NCBI GenBank assembly: GCA_964464895.1
Contig: CAYXGY010000003.1
Coordinates: 1 to 64,000 of the forward strand
From: Helicobacter_D sp964464895
Lineage (GTDB): Bacteria > Campylobacterota > Campylobacteria > Campylobacterales > Helicobacteraceae
Direction: 5' to 3'
Length of the DNA: 64,000 bases
The notes beneath the pieces are model-generated. The model was not told the DNA's origin, made no database searches, and worked only from the letters and a program-made list of their open reading frames with translations. Of this stretch, positions 1 to 8,573 are shown piece after piece. The position numbers and the translations under genes are program-made. How positions within the stretch are numbered: the stretch's first letter is position 1; the number at the start of each line of letters is the position of its first letter.

Positions 1-15
1 GGGGGGGGGGGGGGG
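1..15. repeat. G15 homopolymer at the window edge
   Basis: Fifteen consecutive G bases open the window. On the plus strand all three frames are closed by stops at 31-33, 42-44 or 47-49, so the tract could only be in the last few codons of a plus-strand gene. Read on the minus strand, a C15 run directly follows TTGACA (21-16), a perfect -35 hexamer, so the tract could be promoter spacer for a gene to the left. Alternatively an ATG at 28-26 on the minus strand opens a frame reading M-I-L-D-T then a proline run. It may also mark a contig end, since assemblies often break in such tracts. Confidence 0.7.
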
Positions 16-271
16 TGTCAAGAATCATTTTAATAAATTCTTAAGTTAGAGGGTAATTTGGACTTGATTTTTTCATCATATAGTCCTAAAAACTCCCTTA
101 TTTGCTTTGTTTCCAAGACTTCAAAATCTTTTCAAATAATTTTTATAAATTTTTCAAAAATTTGTAATGGAGATTACAAAATCTTCACAAAAATGCGTGA
201 GATGAGATTCTATAAAGATAGAAATGCAATACCACAGGTTAAATTCATCTTGAACCCTGCAAGAAGCAGGG
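16..271. other. non-coding stretch left of uppS
   Basis: AT-rich sequence with no convincing gene. A plus-strand frame at 58-342 runs into uppS antisense and has no family resemblance. The stretch holds the possible leftward promoter described for the G15 tract and a hairpin just after uppS. Confidence 0.6.
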
Positions 272-273
272 TT
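253..273 (-). terminator. hairpin just after uppS
   Basis: Perfect 8-bp inverted repeat AACCCTGC / GCAGGGTT with a 5-base loop, overlapping the uppS stop codon. There is no T-run after it on the minus strand, so it is a possible weak terminator or 3'-end stabiliser for the uppS operon. Confidence 0.4.
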
Positions 274-946
274 ATAACCCTCCAAATCGCCTCTCTCTTT
301 GATGAAATTCTCTTAGCATCAATTCTAGCTCTTGAGTGCTGAAGTTGGGCCACAGAGTTTGGGTAAAAAACAGCTCCGCATACGCACTTTGCCACAAAAG
401 AAAGTTAGACAAACGCATTTCCCCGCCCGTCCTTATCAGCATATCCACTTCCGGGATTCCTTGCGTATCTAATGCTTGGGCAATACTTCTTTCGTCAATC
501 TTCACACCGCTTTGCTTGAGCTTGACAAATGCGCGCCTTAACTCATCTTTCGCACCATAATTTAGGGCTAGAATCTGTGTCATTCCGCTACATTGCGCAC
601 GCGTTTGCTGCTCTAAAGATTGGATTTCTTGTTGCAGCTCCACACTTAATGCGCTAATATCTCCTATGCTTTTAAAGATAATATTGGATTGCAAATAAGT
701 CGTTCGCTCGGTAATCAGATATTCACCCAAAAGATTCATCAAGTATTCCACTTCCGCCTTAGGACGTTTCCAATTCTCCGTAGAAAACGCATAAAGGCTC
801 AAGTATTCTACACCGCTTTGGGCGCAATATTCTGTGATTTCGCGGATTTTTTTTGCGCCTTCTTTGTGTCCAAAAATACGCGGTTTTAAATGCTGCTTCG
901 CCCACCTGCCATTTCCGTCCATAATCAGTGCCAAATGCCGCACCAT
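272..946 (-). CDS. uppS: isoprenyl transferase (undecaprenyl diphosphate synthase)
   Basis: Cis-prenyltransferase that condenses isopentenyl-PP onto farnesyl-PP to make the C55 carrier for peptidoglycan and surface glycans; cytoplasmic, membrane-associated. The 224-residue protein carries the family signatures in order: MDGNGRWAK at 9-17 with the Mg-binding Asp10, a GH..G segment around 26-30, STENWKRP around 55-62, and the C-terminal RTGGEMRLSNF block. Length is normal for Campylobacterota, slightly shorter than E. coli UppS. It starts 2 bases after the upstream hypothetical gene, with GAGGG six bases before the ATG, so it is the last gene of a coaBC-containing operon. Certain on family. Confidence 0.95.
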   Translation of the reverse strand: MVRHLALIMDGNGRWAKQHLKPRIFGHKEGAKKIREITEYCAQSGVEYLSLYAFSTENWKRPKAEVEYLMNLLGEYLITERTTYLQSNIIFKSIGDISALSVELQQEIQSLEQQTRAQCSGMTQILALNYGAKDELRRAFVKLKQSGVKIDERSIAQALDTQGIPEVDMLIRTGGEMRLSNFLLWQSAYAELFFTQTLWPNFSTQELELMLREFHQRERRFGGL

Positions 947-948
947 AC

Positions 949-1710
949 TTAACCCTCTAAATCTAGCAGAGAATCGCTAAAATCGTATAAAGGCACGATT
1001 CCGCTATCTACATTAATATTTGTTTCATTGATAAATTCAAGTTCGTCTAGATTTTGACGCAACAAGCGCGCTACGCCCTCATACATTACGCTAATGTCTA
1101 GCCGCACACCCTCTTTGAAGTCCCAAAGCATTCCCCAAGTCGCCCCGAGATTTGCAAAGACGGAATAAAATTCTAGGCATTCTTGCCCCCCTACGCGCTT
1201 TTTCCTCATTTGCATTAAGCCATCTTTGCTTTCGTCATCATAATGTAAAGGAATCGTCAAGACTTTTTGCTTCAATGACATTAGCATATGACTTAAAAAG
1301 GCAAATTCCCACCTAGATTCCGCGCTTGCTAGACGCTCACTTAGAAACCCGCGCATTACATCAAAGGGATTTTCACTCTCTTTTAAGAACTGCTGCATTG
1401 CCTCGCTACTAAGCTTGAGCGGGACATTTTGTTCTTTGAGCAAATCTGGCTGCTTGATGAGATTAGAAAGCGTGATACCTCCCGCACTTCCGCGTCCCAT
1501 TTGCGCCCAATATTTCCCCCCAATCTCCAATTCTTTGAGGCTCTTAGTCTCCATTGCGACATTGCCAACTTTAAGCATATAGCGGATTCCTTGCATTTTC
1601 TCCATTACTTCTAGCTTCATCGGCAAGGAAGCATTGAATTGTGTCGGCTTGCTCGCGGAATTTTGTAGGGTGTTTTGGACTTGGGCAAGCTGACTTAGTT
1701 GCTTTATCAT
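949..1710 (-). CDS. conserved hypothetical protein between coaBC and uppS
   Basis: I do not recognise a named family. The 253-residue protein has no signal peptide or membrane segment. The N-terminal third is polar and alternates short strands; the C-terminal 60 residues hold an acidic, strand-rich stretch (VRLDISVMYEGVARLL) that loosely recalls FliK-type hook-length C-terminal domains, a resemblance too weak to name it. Its ATG overlaps the coaBC stop by four bases (ATGA) and uppS follows after 2 bases, so all three are translationally linked. A hypothetical gene in this position is, from memory, common to Campylobacter and Helicobacter. Confidence 0.8.
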   Translation of the reverse strand: MIKQLSQLAQVQNTLQNSASKPTQFNASLPMKLEVMEKMQGIRYMLKVGNVAMETKSLKELEIGGKYWAQMGRGSAGGITLSNLIKQPDLLKEQNVPLKLSSEAMQQFLKESENPFDVMRGFLSERLASAESRWEFAFLSHMLMSLKQKVLTIPLHYDDESKDGLMQMRKKRVGGQECLEFYSVFANLGATWGMLWDFKEGVRLDISVMYEGVARLLRQNLDELEFINETNINVDSGIVPLYDFSDSLLDLEG

Positions 1711-2954
1711 AGGTTTTTTGCCTGTTGTAAGATTTTGAAAGCCAAGCTTAGTTTATCACAGAATCCTAAATCTATTACCAACGCTTCTTGTATCCAAAAG
1801 ATTTGATTATTGGGGGATTCTAAGGGGTTTTTCGTAGAAGTAATGGTGTTTAGACAAATGGCGTCTAGGTTTTTGCCACGTAATGCGCTCTGCGCATTTT
1901 GGACACTTAAATCCTCTGTTTGTGATTCTAGTTTAAAGCCAATGGTTTTTTGCATTTTGGGCAATGTCGCTAGAATATCTTGATTTTCTTGTAATTGCAG
2001 ATTCCACACTGCGCCAATTTCTTGCTTTTTGAGCTTGCCTTGTGCTTTAACTTTAGGGAGATAATCGCTAATGGCTGCACTCATAAACAAAAAGGATTGC
2101 GCCTTGTCTGTGCGTTTGGAATCCTGCCAAGCTTGGATAGCTTCAAAGAAGCTTTCGCTAGATTCTACGCTTTTAATTTGTATGCCTAAAGGCAGAGGAT
2201 AGGGCATTTGAGAGCTAACAAAACAGACTTGCGCACCCAAAAAATAAGCAGCAAGTGCCAAAGACGCACCCATTTTGCCACTAGAAAAGTTAGAAAGATA
2301 GCGCACCGCGTCTAATGCCTCTTTGCTCCCTCCCCCACTGACGCATACCGCGCACTGCTCCCAAAAAGGCTCGGTAAGAAGTGTGCGTATCACACAAAAT
2401 GCAATCTCTAGCGGATTTGCTAACGCTCCATTCCCTACGATTCCACACGCTAGCTCTTTGCATTGGGGCAAAACAATCTGCACACCGCGCATTTGTAGAA
2501 TCTTGAGGGATTCTACAGTCGCGGGATTTTCTAGCATTTTGGTATTTGCCGCAGGGGCAAGAAGTTTGAGTTTATCAAAGGCGAGAAAGCTCTCTAATAG
2601 CACATTGTCCGCGATTCCACTTGCGATTTTATTCAGTGTGTTTGCGCTACTTGGGGCAATCAAAAATACATCTCCCCAAGTGGCAAGTTCAATATGATTG
2701 CAAGAGTTTTGCCCCCAATTCTGCAAATCTTGCGTCAAAACCTGATGATGAGAAATCGCCTCAAAAAGCAGAGGTTGAATGAAATCTTGCGCACGCTTAC
2801 TCATCACTACGCGCACACTTGCACCTAGTTTTTGCAAGATTCTTATCACTTCTAGTGCTTTATAAATCGCCACGCTACCACACACACCCAAAATGACTTT
2901 TTTGTTTTCAAGCAATTTAGGCAAGGATTCTACAAATTCTTGTTCTTGTTTCAT
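1707..2954 (-). CDS. coaBC: bifunctional phosphopantothenoylcysteine decarboxylase / synthetase
   Basis: Two steps of coenzyme A synthesis: CTP-dependent ligation of cysteine to 4'-phosphopantothenate (CoaB) and FMN-dependent decarboxylation (CoaC). The CoaC flavoprotein half (about residues 18-190) has GVCGSVAIYKA, the catalytic His87 in HIELATW, and PAANTKM at 134-140, where most homologues have PAMNxxM. The CoaB half begins near residue 200 with the variant SGGGSKEALDAVRYLSNFSSGKMG. A TTG at 2978 would add eight residues (MKQKRNRA) and overlap mrdA by 20 bases; the ATG at 2954, four bases after the mrdA stop, is preferred. Confidence 0.93.
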   Translation of the reverse strand: MKQEQEFVESLPKLLENKKVILGVCGSVAIYKALEVIRILQKLGASVRVVMSKRAQDFIQPLLFEAISHHQVLTQDLQNWGQNSCNHIELATWGDVFLIAPSSANTLNKIASGIADNVLLESFLAFDKLKLLAPAANTKMLENPATVESLKILQMRGVQIVLPQCKELACGIVGNGALANPLEIAFCVIRTLLTEPFWEQCAVCVSGGGSKEALDAVRYLSNFSSGKMGASLALAAYFLGAQVCFVSSQMPYPLPLGIQIKSVESSESFFEAIQAWQDSKRTDKAQSFLFMSAAISDYLPKVKAQGKLKKQEIGAVWNLQLQENQDILATLPKMQKTIGFKLESQTEDLSVQNAQSALRGKNLDAICLNTITSTKNPLESPNNQIFWIQEALVIDLGFCDKLSLAFKILQQAKNL

Positions 2955-2958
2955 CGCC

Positions 2959-4827
2959 CTATTCCGCTTCTGCTTCAAAGTTGGAATCTGCCACTGTTAC
3001 GACTTTGGAAGTCTTGACATTTTTGGGTTGCACATATCCCAAATCCGCCAACACATTCGCGAGCTTTGCTAATACAGGACCACCTGTCCCGCTTCCACTT
3101 CCTCCGTGCTCTACCATTACGGTAATGACATAACGGGGATTCTCCACAGGCAAAAAACTCGTAATCCAAGCTTGTGAGCGTTGGAAATAGTCCATATCCT
3201 TTTCTTTAATCCGCTCTTTATCTGTTTGAGAAATGCCTACGACTTGAGCTGTTCCTGTCTTGCACGCAAGGGAAACTTTGGATTCTCTTGTCGCTAGATT
3301 CGCTGTGCCTCCCGCCTCTGAACACACTTGACGCATTCCCTCTCTTAAGACATTGAGTTTGCTCTTTTCAAAGGAGTTTAAAACATCTTTAGGCGCATAG
3401 ACTAATTCTTCTTTTCCTATTATTTTGGCAAAATGAGGCGTGGGCAACTTGCCACTTGCAATCAAAGCAGTATAGTTTGCAATCTGCAAAGGTGTCGTCA
3501 AAAACAATCCTTGCCCAATAGAGCTTACGACATTATCGCCCGAATACCAATCTTGCTTGAAACGCGATTTTTTAAGGCTCGGACTTGGCACAACTCCTGA
3601 AAACTCATTGGGCAAATCTACTCCCGTCTTTTGCCCAAGCCCCATAGTCTTTAGCACCTTGGCAATATTTTCAAAATCTGTACGCAAAGAGAGAATATAA
3701 AAATAAACATCTACACTACGTTTGAGGGCTTTATACAAATCAGCACTCCCGTGCCCCTCTTTTTTCCAATCACGAAATTTTCTCCCTCCAAGCTCTATAA
3801 ATGCGGGGGTTTTGATTTCTGTCGTCTCGCTGATTCCTGCATACTCTAAGAGGGCTAAGCCCATTCCCATTTTGATAACAGAACCGGGCGGATATAAGCC
3901 ATTGATAAATTTATTTATCAAGGGTTTGTAAGGACTTTCACGGAGAGCATTCCAATTCTCATAAGAGATTCCACCGACAAAATGATTCAAATTATACTCG
4001 GGATAGCTTCCTGCGGCTAGAATCTCTCCATTTTGCACATCCATTACAATGGCTGCACCATTTTTGTCTGCAAAAATTTCGTCCATTGCGCGTTGCACTC
4101 TAATATCAAGCGTAGTTGTCAGGTTATGGTTTTCAATTGCTGATTTATAGGAAATAATTTCCATTTCTTGATTGAGTGCCGTTACTTTGACGATACGTTC
4201 TCCTATTTTACCTTGCAAATAATTATCGTATTGCCGCTCTAAACCCTCTTTGCCAATATTTCCTGTATATTTGGCAATGGGTTGGCTTTCAATATCTTTT
4301 TTATTAGCTTTGCTAACATAACCAATCACATGTGAAGCAGAAGTAATGTTTGGATAGTATCTGTGCGCCAAAGGGATAATACGCAAATTTTCACTTTGAG
4401 AAAGCTGTGTATAATGCGATAAAATAAAGTCGTGCTCCACAAACTCAATCACTGGAATATAATCGTGATTATAAGGCGAATCCTTATGCCGATAGTTTTT
4501 GATTAACTCCTCTTTGGAATATGTTGGAAAAAACACCAAAAGTTTTTCTATTTCTTGCTCCAATAAAGGCAAATTGGAACGCAAAGAAAAACGTGGAGGC
4601 AAGGCAAGCATAAATCCCACATTATTGGTTGCCAAAGGCTCATTATTGCGGTCTAAAATTTGCCCACGCACAGGAGCAATGACTTCCTCACGCAAGATAT
4701 TTTTAGTCGCTTGCTCTTGGTAAAAGGATTGCTTCAAAATGCTTAAATCAAAAATTCTCACCAATAATACAGCCCAAAACAAAACAAACATTACAAAAAT
4801 AATCACTAGACGTATATTGTTCATCAT
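2959..4827 (-). CDS. mrdA: penicillin-binding protein 2, cell elongation transpeptidase
   Basis: Class B PBP of the elongasome that cross-links lateral-wall peptidoglycan with RodA. One N-terminal membrane helix is followed by a pedestal domain and a transpeptidase domain. The catalytic serine is in PPGSVIKM (about residue 316), the second motif reads SVD in KRSVDVYFY, and the third is KTGTAQ. Length of about 622 matches the family. An upstream GTG at 4836 is possible, but the ATG at 4827 overlaps the stop of the upstream membrane-protein gene (ATGA) and fits coupling. Upstream is the membrane gene, downstream coaBC. In H. pylori the same neighbourhood is HP1565-HP1567. Confidence 0.94.
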   Translation of the reverse strand: MMNNIRLVIIFVMFVLFWAVLLVRIFDLSILKQSFYQEQATKNILREEVIAPVRGQILDRNNEPLATNNVGFMLALPPRFSLRSNLPLLEQEIEKLLVFFPTYSKEELIKNYRHKDSPYNHDYIPVIEFVEHDFILSHYTQLSQSENLRIIPLAHRYYPNITSASHVIGYVSKANKKDIESQPIAKYTGNIGKEGLERQYDNYLQGKIGERIVKVTALNQEMEIISYKSAIENHNLTTTLDIRVQRAMDEIFADKNGAAIVMDVQNGEILAAGSYPEYNLNHFVGGISYENWNALRESPYKPLINKFINGLYPPGSVIKMGMGLALLEYAGISETTEIKTPAFIELGGRKFRDWKKEGHGSADLYKALKRSVDVYFYILSLRTDFENIAKVLKTMGLGQKTGVDLPNEFSGVVPSPSLKKSRFKQDWYSGDNVVSSIGQGLFLTTPLQIANYTALIASGKLPTPHFAKIIGKEELVYAPKDVLNSFEKSKLNVLREGMRQVCSEAGGTANLATRESKVSLACKTGTAQVVGISQTDKERIKEKDMDYFQRSQAWITSFLPVENPRYVITVMVEHGGSGSGTGGPVLAKLANVLADLGYVQPKNVKTSKVVTVADSNFEAEAE

Positions 4828-5324
4828 AAAATCCACATAAAAAACCAGATTAATACAATTTCACAAGCGATATAAAATCCAATCAACCACGAAATTTTTG
4901 GCACATCAATATCAAAAAAAACTCCAAAGAAATTCAAAAACAAAAAATAACCCAAATACGCATAAGCAATAAACAACGGGATAAAGACTTTGTTATCCCC
5001 AAAAAATTTACGAAACTTGGGTAAAACAATCCAAAAAGATAATGCAATAAACAAAATTACGCTTAAAAATGGAAAATTTTTGCTTGCCTCAAAGTATATA
5101 AAAAATGGCACTAAAAAATAAAAAATTTCAAAGGAATTCTCCTCATAATTCTCTTGTGCTAGCACATACATTACACCCAATAAGGGAGGCAAAAAATAAA
5201 AAATATCCGTTAAAGCTATATAGATAATCAGCACACAAACTAAAAAAAAGATTTTTAGATTTTTTTTATTAATGCTATTTCTTCGCATAGTGGAAAATGT
5301 TTGCATAAGATACAATCCGCCCAT
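4824..5324 (-). CDS. small integral membrane protein upstream of PBP2
   Basis: The protein is up to 166 residues, very hydrophobic, with about five predicted membrane segments and many Phe, Tyr and Trp residues. I cannot assign a family. Its position directly before mrdA, where MreD sits in many rod-shaped bacteria, makes an MreD-like role possible, but no motif supports this. The start is uncertain: ATGs at 5324, 5306 and 5288 all overlap the end of the acetyltransferase gene and none has a strong ribosome binding site. MRRNSINKK at 5288 gives the most typical short basic leader. Confidence 0.7.
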   Translation of the reverse strand: MGGLYLMQTFSTMRRNSINKKNLKIFFLVCVLIIYIALTDIFYFLPPLLGVMYVLAQENYEENSFEIFYFLVPFFIYFEASKNFPFLSVILFIALSFWIVLPKFRKFFGDNKVFIPLFIAYAYLGYFLFLNFFGVFFDIDVPKISWLIGFYIACEIVLIWFFMWIL

Positions 5325-5791
5325 ATTTTTTGATTTGGTATATTTTCTTTACTCACTTCTTGAAAGCCTAATTTTTCAAACAAAACGCGTTTATAAGTTA
5401 AAACTAAAATCTCCTTGATTCCAAGTGTCTTGCCCTCCTCCTCACAATTTAAAATTAATGCACTTCCTACCCCAAGCCTTTGCGCAAAGGGAGCGACGAT
5501 GAGACTGCGAATCTCGGCTAATTCTAAAGCGTGGATATGCAAGGCACAGAATCCTAACATCACGGGTTTTTGAAGCTCATTTAAATGCTTAGATTCTAAT
5601 GTGAGCTTTGGCTTTTGCGCTTGCTTGATGCTCTCTAGCACAGATTCTTCCTCCCAAGCCACGTGATAAGAGCGAATCATATTTGCCATTGTTTCTACTG
5701 AACGTTCTAAAATCACGCCACGTTCCACCTCCGGACGCACAATCTCACGCATCATCGGAATATTCTCTAAAATCGGTCTTCCAATAATCAT
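5255..5791 (-). CDS. GNAT acetyltransferase, probable N-acetylglutamate synthase
   Basis: The 178-residue protein is a GNAT fold. The acetyl-CoA loop is in the segment around RSLIVAPFAQRLGVGSAL, followed by LTYKRVLFEKLGFQEV. The C-terminal WADCILCKHFPLCEE with its cysteines resembles stand-alone N-acetylglutamate synthases, which start arginine synthesis by acetylating glutamate. The N-terminal ERSVETMANMI also fits that family. No amino-acid-kinase domain is attached, as expected for the short form. The ATG overlaps the engB stop by four bases. The substrate is inferred from family resemblance only. Confidence 0.8.
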   Translation of the reverse strand: MIIGRPILENIPMMREIVRPEVERGVILERSVETMANMIRSYHVAWEEESVLESIKQAQKPKLTLESKHLNELQKPVMLGFCALHIHALELAEIRSLIVAPFAQRLGVGSALILNCEEEGKTLGIKEILVLTYKRVLFEKLGFQEVSKENIPNQKIWADCILCKHFPLCEEIALIKKI

Positions 5792-6429
5792 AATTCCTCC
5801 AAAACTTCTTGCCCAAGCACCTTTGAAAGAATAAAATCTGTGATTCTCTCTTGGTTTTGTTTTTTCAATGAACTAGAAAATTGGGCTTTAGGGAATGCGA
5901 ATTTAAGCTTGCTCTGCTCACTTGCATTGAGCTTGTCAAACTTCGTAAAAATCCGCACTAAACGTTGGTCTTGTTTAAGAAATTGAGAAACAAACGAAAC
6001 GAGATTAGAATCAATCTCTAAAGAGGGGTGGCGACTATCTACCAAATGCACAAACAATTTGATACTCTCGCGTTGATACAAAAATTCCACCAAATTACGA
6101 TTCCATAATTCTTTCTGACTTTTTGCCACTTTTGCATAACCAAAACCCGGTAAATCTACCAACATAACCTTTAAAATTTCGGATTCTGTATGGTTTGAAG
6201 CACTTGTTTCTTTCCATTCTGTCAAAAAGAAATTGATGAGTTGTGTTTTGCCCGGTGTGGCAGAGCTTTTCGCAAGATTTTTTTGATGACAAATCAAATT
6301 AATCAATGTGCTTTTGCCTATATTGCTGCGTCCCAAAAAGGCGACTTCTGAAATCATCGGTGGAGGACATTGGGCAAGCGTTTGTGCCGAAGTTTGGAAT
6401 CGCGCAGACTTCAAGATATAATGGCTCAT
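5788..6429 (-). CDS. engB: ribosome-biogenesis GTPase EngB (YsxC/YihA)
   Basis: Small Ras-like GTPase needed for late large-subunit assembly. Nucleotide-binding motifs are complete: G1 GRSNIGKST at 33-41, G3 DLPGFGYAK from 92, and G4 TKFDK at 162-166. The 213-residue length is normal. It overlaps lptA upstream and the acetyltransferase downstream by four bases each (ATGA junctions), inside the long operon running from mltD towards uppS. The same neighbour order occurs in H. pylori (HP1567). Confidence 0.95.
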   Translation of the reverse strand: MSHYILKSARFQTSAQTLAQCPPPMISEVAFLGRSNIGKSTLINLICHQKNLAKSSATPGKTQLINFFLTEWKETSASNHTESEILKVMLVDLPGFGYAKVAKSQKELWNRNLVEFLYQRESIKLFVHLVDSRHPSLEIDSNLVSFVSQFLKQDQRLVRIFTKFDKLNASEQSKLKFAFPKAQFSSSLKKQNQERITDFILSKVLGQEVLEEL

Positions 6430-6896
6430 TTGGGCTCTTTCTCAAGCTTGAAAATTAGACGCGCAGGTTTCTCATCATTGCCTAAGACATTAATAAAGCC
6501 TTCTTTGTAGCGAATGATGATTTTATCCCCACGCACAATGTTATTTTTCGCTAGCTCTTTGACGACTGCATTGCCTAGAATCTGATATTCTTGGTTTGCG
6601 GGTATATAGAGTGCTTCATTTGCTTGCCCTTCAATTCTGCGTCCATCTTGCAGAGTGAGCCAAAAATGCACATTACCTGTTGCTTGCATTTTGTTGGGGC
6701 GATTGTTTGCGTCAAGATATATCCACGCTTCATCGGCTTTTAACAAGTCGTTTGCTCGCTTCACTTCTACATTTCCTTTGAGCTGTGTTCGTTTGCGTAA
6801 CTCATCTCCTATAAGCTCTTTTGCGCTCACTTCAATCTCCTCTGTCCAAGCAAAAGACACCAAAAAAACAAGCAAGAATCGCATTAAGACTTTCAT
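6426..6896 (-). CDS. lptA: LPS transport periplasmic bridge protein LptA
   Basis: Periplasmic component of the Lpt bridge that carries lipopolysaccharide from inner to outer membrane. The 156-residue protein starts with a signal peptide (MKVLMRFLLVFLVSFAWT) followed by an OstA-like beta-jellyroll: GDELRKRTQLKGNVEVKR, then LKADEAWIYLD and a glycine-containing repeat pattern. It sits directly after lptC with overlapping ATGA codons and before engB. Confidence 0.9.
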   Translation of the reverse strand: MKVLMRFLLVFLVSFAWTEEIEVSAKELIGDELRKRTQLKGNVEVKRANDLLKADEAWIYLDANNRPNKMQATGNVHFWLTLQDGRRIEGQANEALYIPANQEYQILGNAVVKELAKNNIVRGDKIIIRYKEGFINVLGNDEKPARLIFKLEKEPK

Positions 6897-7477
6897 TCAT
6901 TTGCCTTTAGGATTCCATAAACATTGTCTGCGTAAATCTTGTTTTCTCTATAAGCAATATTTTGTCCGCGAATCTTATAATTTTCTTCCAAGATGATAAA
7001 TTCTCCCTCGCCCTTTAACTCTTTTTTATCTGGATTATACCTCGCCACTTGACTCCAAAACTCTATCGCATTGCGCTTATAATTAACGCCTTGTGGGAAA
7101 AATATCTCTTGATTATCATAAAGTGCAAAATTGGATTGCAAATTCTCTTGTCCAAAAATATTTTTTTTATTGTTTTTGGATTCTGCATTTGGAAAGGTAA
7201 AATTAACTACGCTAAAATGCTCTAATTCATTGATTCTTTGGGTGTTTTCACGCGCCTTTTTTCCAAACGCAATGATACTGACACCCTGCATACCTATCCT
7301 ATAATATTCAAAATCAAAGATTTCAAATCTTGAGACTTCATCTAAACTCTTTGGATTCTGCGCTTTTTTGCCACTTAGGGTAACCACCATTGCGAGGCTA
7401 AAAACACAAAGAGTAAGAAAAAATATCGGGACTAAGCGACCGCTTTTAAGTTGATTGATTTTAAGCAAAGATTTCAT
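6893..7477 (-). CDS. lptC: LPS export protein LptC
   Basis: The 194-residue protein has one N-terminal membrane anchor (about residues 15-34) and a periplasmic jellyroll that would receive LPS from LptBFG and pass it to LptA. The assignment rests on topology, the strand-rich C-terminal half (GEGEFIILEENYKIRGQN) and the kdsC-lptC-lptA order. The N-terminus overlaps the end of kdsC by 17 bases. Confidence 0.85.
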   Translation of the reverse strand: MKSLLKINQLKSGRLVPIFFLTLCVFSLAMVVTLSGKKAQNPKSLDEVSRFEIFDFEYYRIGMQGVSIIAFGKKARENTQRINELEHFSVVNFTFPNAESKNNKKNIFGQENLQSNFALYDNQEIFFPQGVNYKRNAIEFWSQVARYNPDKKELKGEGEFIILEENYKIRGQNIAYRENKIYADNVYGILKANE

Positions 7478-7955
7478 AAAGTTTAGCTTGTAGTTTTTCT
7501 TGTTTGATAAGCTGATTAATCATCTCACGCACCGCACCTTTGCCACCTTTACATTTCAAGACCTTATGCACACTTCGTTTGACTTCCTTTACCGCATCAG
7601 AGGGAGCAAAGGAATATTTAACAAGCCTTAATAGATTCAAGTCATTCAAATCATCTCCGATAGCCGCCACTTCTTTTAAAGTCAAATGGGATTCTTGCAA
7701 AATTTCCTCTAGGGCTTTTGCCTTATTGCTCACACCCTGCCTTAGATAAGTAACCTTTAGTTCCTCTGCCCGTTGTTTTACTAATTGGGATTCTCTGCCT
7801 GTAATGATTGCTACCTTTTTCCCAAGCTTAAGCCAAGCGGCGATTCCCAAACCATCTTTGACATTAAACGCCTTAAGTTCCACACCCTCATTACTATAAA
7901 TCAAACTTCCATCACTCAAAGTGCCATCTACATCTAACACGATTAATTGAATCAT
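7461..7955 (-). CDS. kdsC: 3-deoxy-D-manno-octulosonate 8-phosphate phosphatase
   Basis: HAD phosphatase that removes phosphate from Kdo-8-P in lipid A-core synthesis. The nucleophile motif is DVDGTLSDG from residue 8, motif II is ITGRES at 51-56, a conserved Lys lies near residue 79, and GDDLNDL is at 100-106. The 164-residue length without a cap is typical of the tetrameric KdsC family. It overlaps hisB by four bases upstream and lptC downstream. Confidence 0.94.
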   Translation of the reverse strand: MIQLIVLDVDGTLSDGSLIYSNEGVELKAFNVKDGLGIAAWLKLGKKVAIITGRESQLVKQRAEELKVTYLRQGVSNKAKALEEILQESHLTLKEVAAIGDDLNDLNLLRLVKYSFAPSDAVKEVKRSVHKVLKCKGGKGAVREMINQLIKQEKLQAKLYEIFA

Positions 7956-8524
7956 AAAATACCCTTTGTGCTTGGGATTCCTAGTGCTTCGTTTTTCAAG
8001 CTTGCCCTACGCAAAGCGACGGCAAAGGCTTTGAAAGCGGCTTCTATTAAATGGTGTTTATTGCTACCTCGCTTCTGAATAATATGAGCAGAAATTCCAG
8101 CATTGACAACTACCGCGCGGAAAAACTCCTCCACTAATTCGCAATCAAAATCACCCACTTTACCCTCTACCTTTAAATCAAAGACTAAAAAGGGACGATT
8201 GCTAAGGTCTAAATCACATTCCACACACGTTTCGTCCATTACAATAGAGGCATTCCCGAAACGTTCAACCTTTTGGATAGGAAAAAGAGAATCTTTGAGT
8301 AAAGTGCCAATTACAATCCCGCAATCCTCTACGGTATGGTGAAAATCTACTTCCAAATCTCCCTTACATTGCAACTGCAAATTCCAATTTGAATGCTTAC
8401 AAAGTGATTCTAGCATATGATTAAAAAACCCAATATTTGTTGAAATCTCCGCTCTCCCTTCACCATAAATTTCTAAAGTTGCGCTGATTTGTGTTTCTTT
8501 GGTGTTACGTGTGAGGGTTTTCAT
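7952..8524 (-). CDS. hisB: imidazoleglycerol-phosphate dehydratase
   Basis: Sixth step of histidine synthesis, Mn-dependent dehydration of imidazole glycerol phosphate. Metal-binding motifs are FFNHMLE at 33-39, HHTVED at 62-67 and the C-terminal NKHHLIEAAFKA. At 190 residues it is the monofunctional form without the histidinol phosphatase domain. It is embedded between rlpA and kdsC in an otherwise envelope-related operon. H. pylori lacks histidine biosynthesis, so this points to an enterohepatic relative. Confidence 0.96.
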   Translation of the reverse strand: MKTLTRNTKETQISATLEIYGEGRAEISTNIGFFNHMLESLCKHSNWNLQLQCKGDLEVDFHHTVEDCGIVIGTLLKDSLFPIQKVERFGNASIVMDETCVECDLDLSNRPFLVFDLKVEGKVGDFDCELVEEFFRAVVVNAGISAHIIQKRGSNKHHLIEAAFKAFAVALRRASLKNEALGIPSTKGIL

Positions 8525-8573
8525 TATCCATTTTCCTTACAATGATGATTTGATTCGGATTCTTTTAATTAAT

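Noticed and set aside
58..342. 94-residue plus-strand frame left of uppS
   Set aside because: Overlaps uppS antisense, no family resemblance, no good ribosome site.
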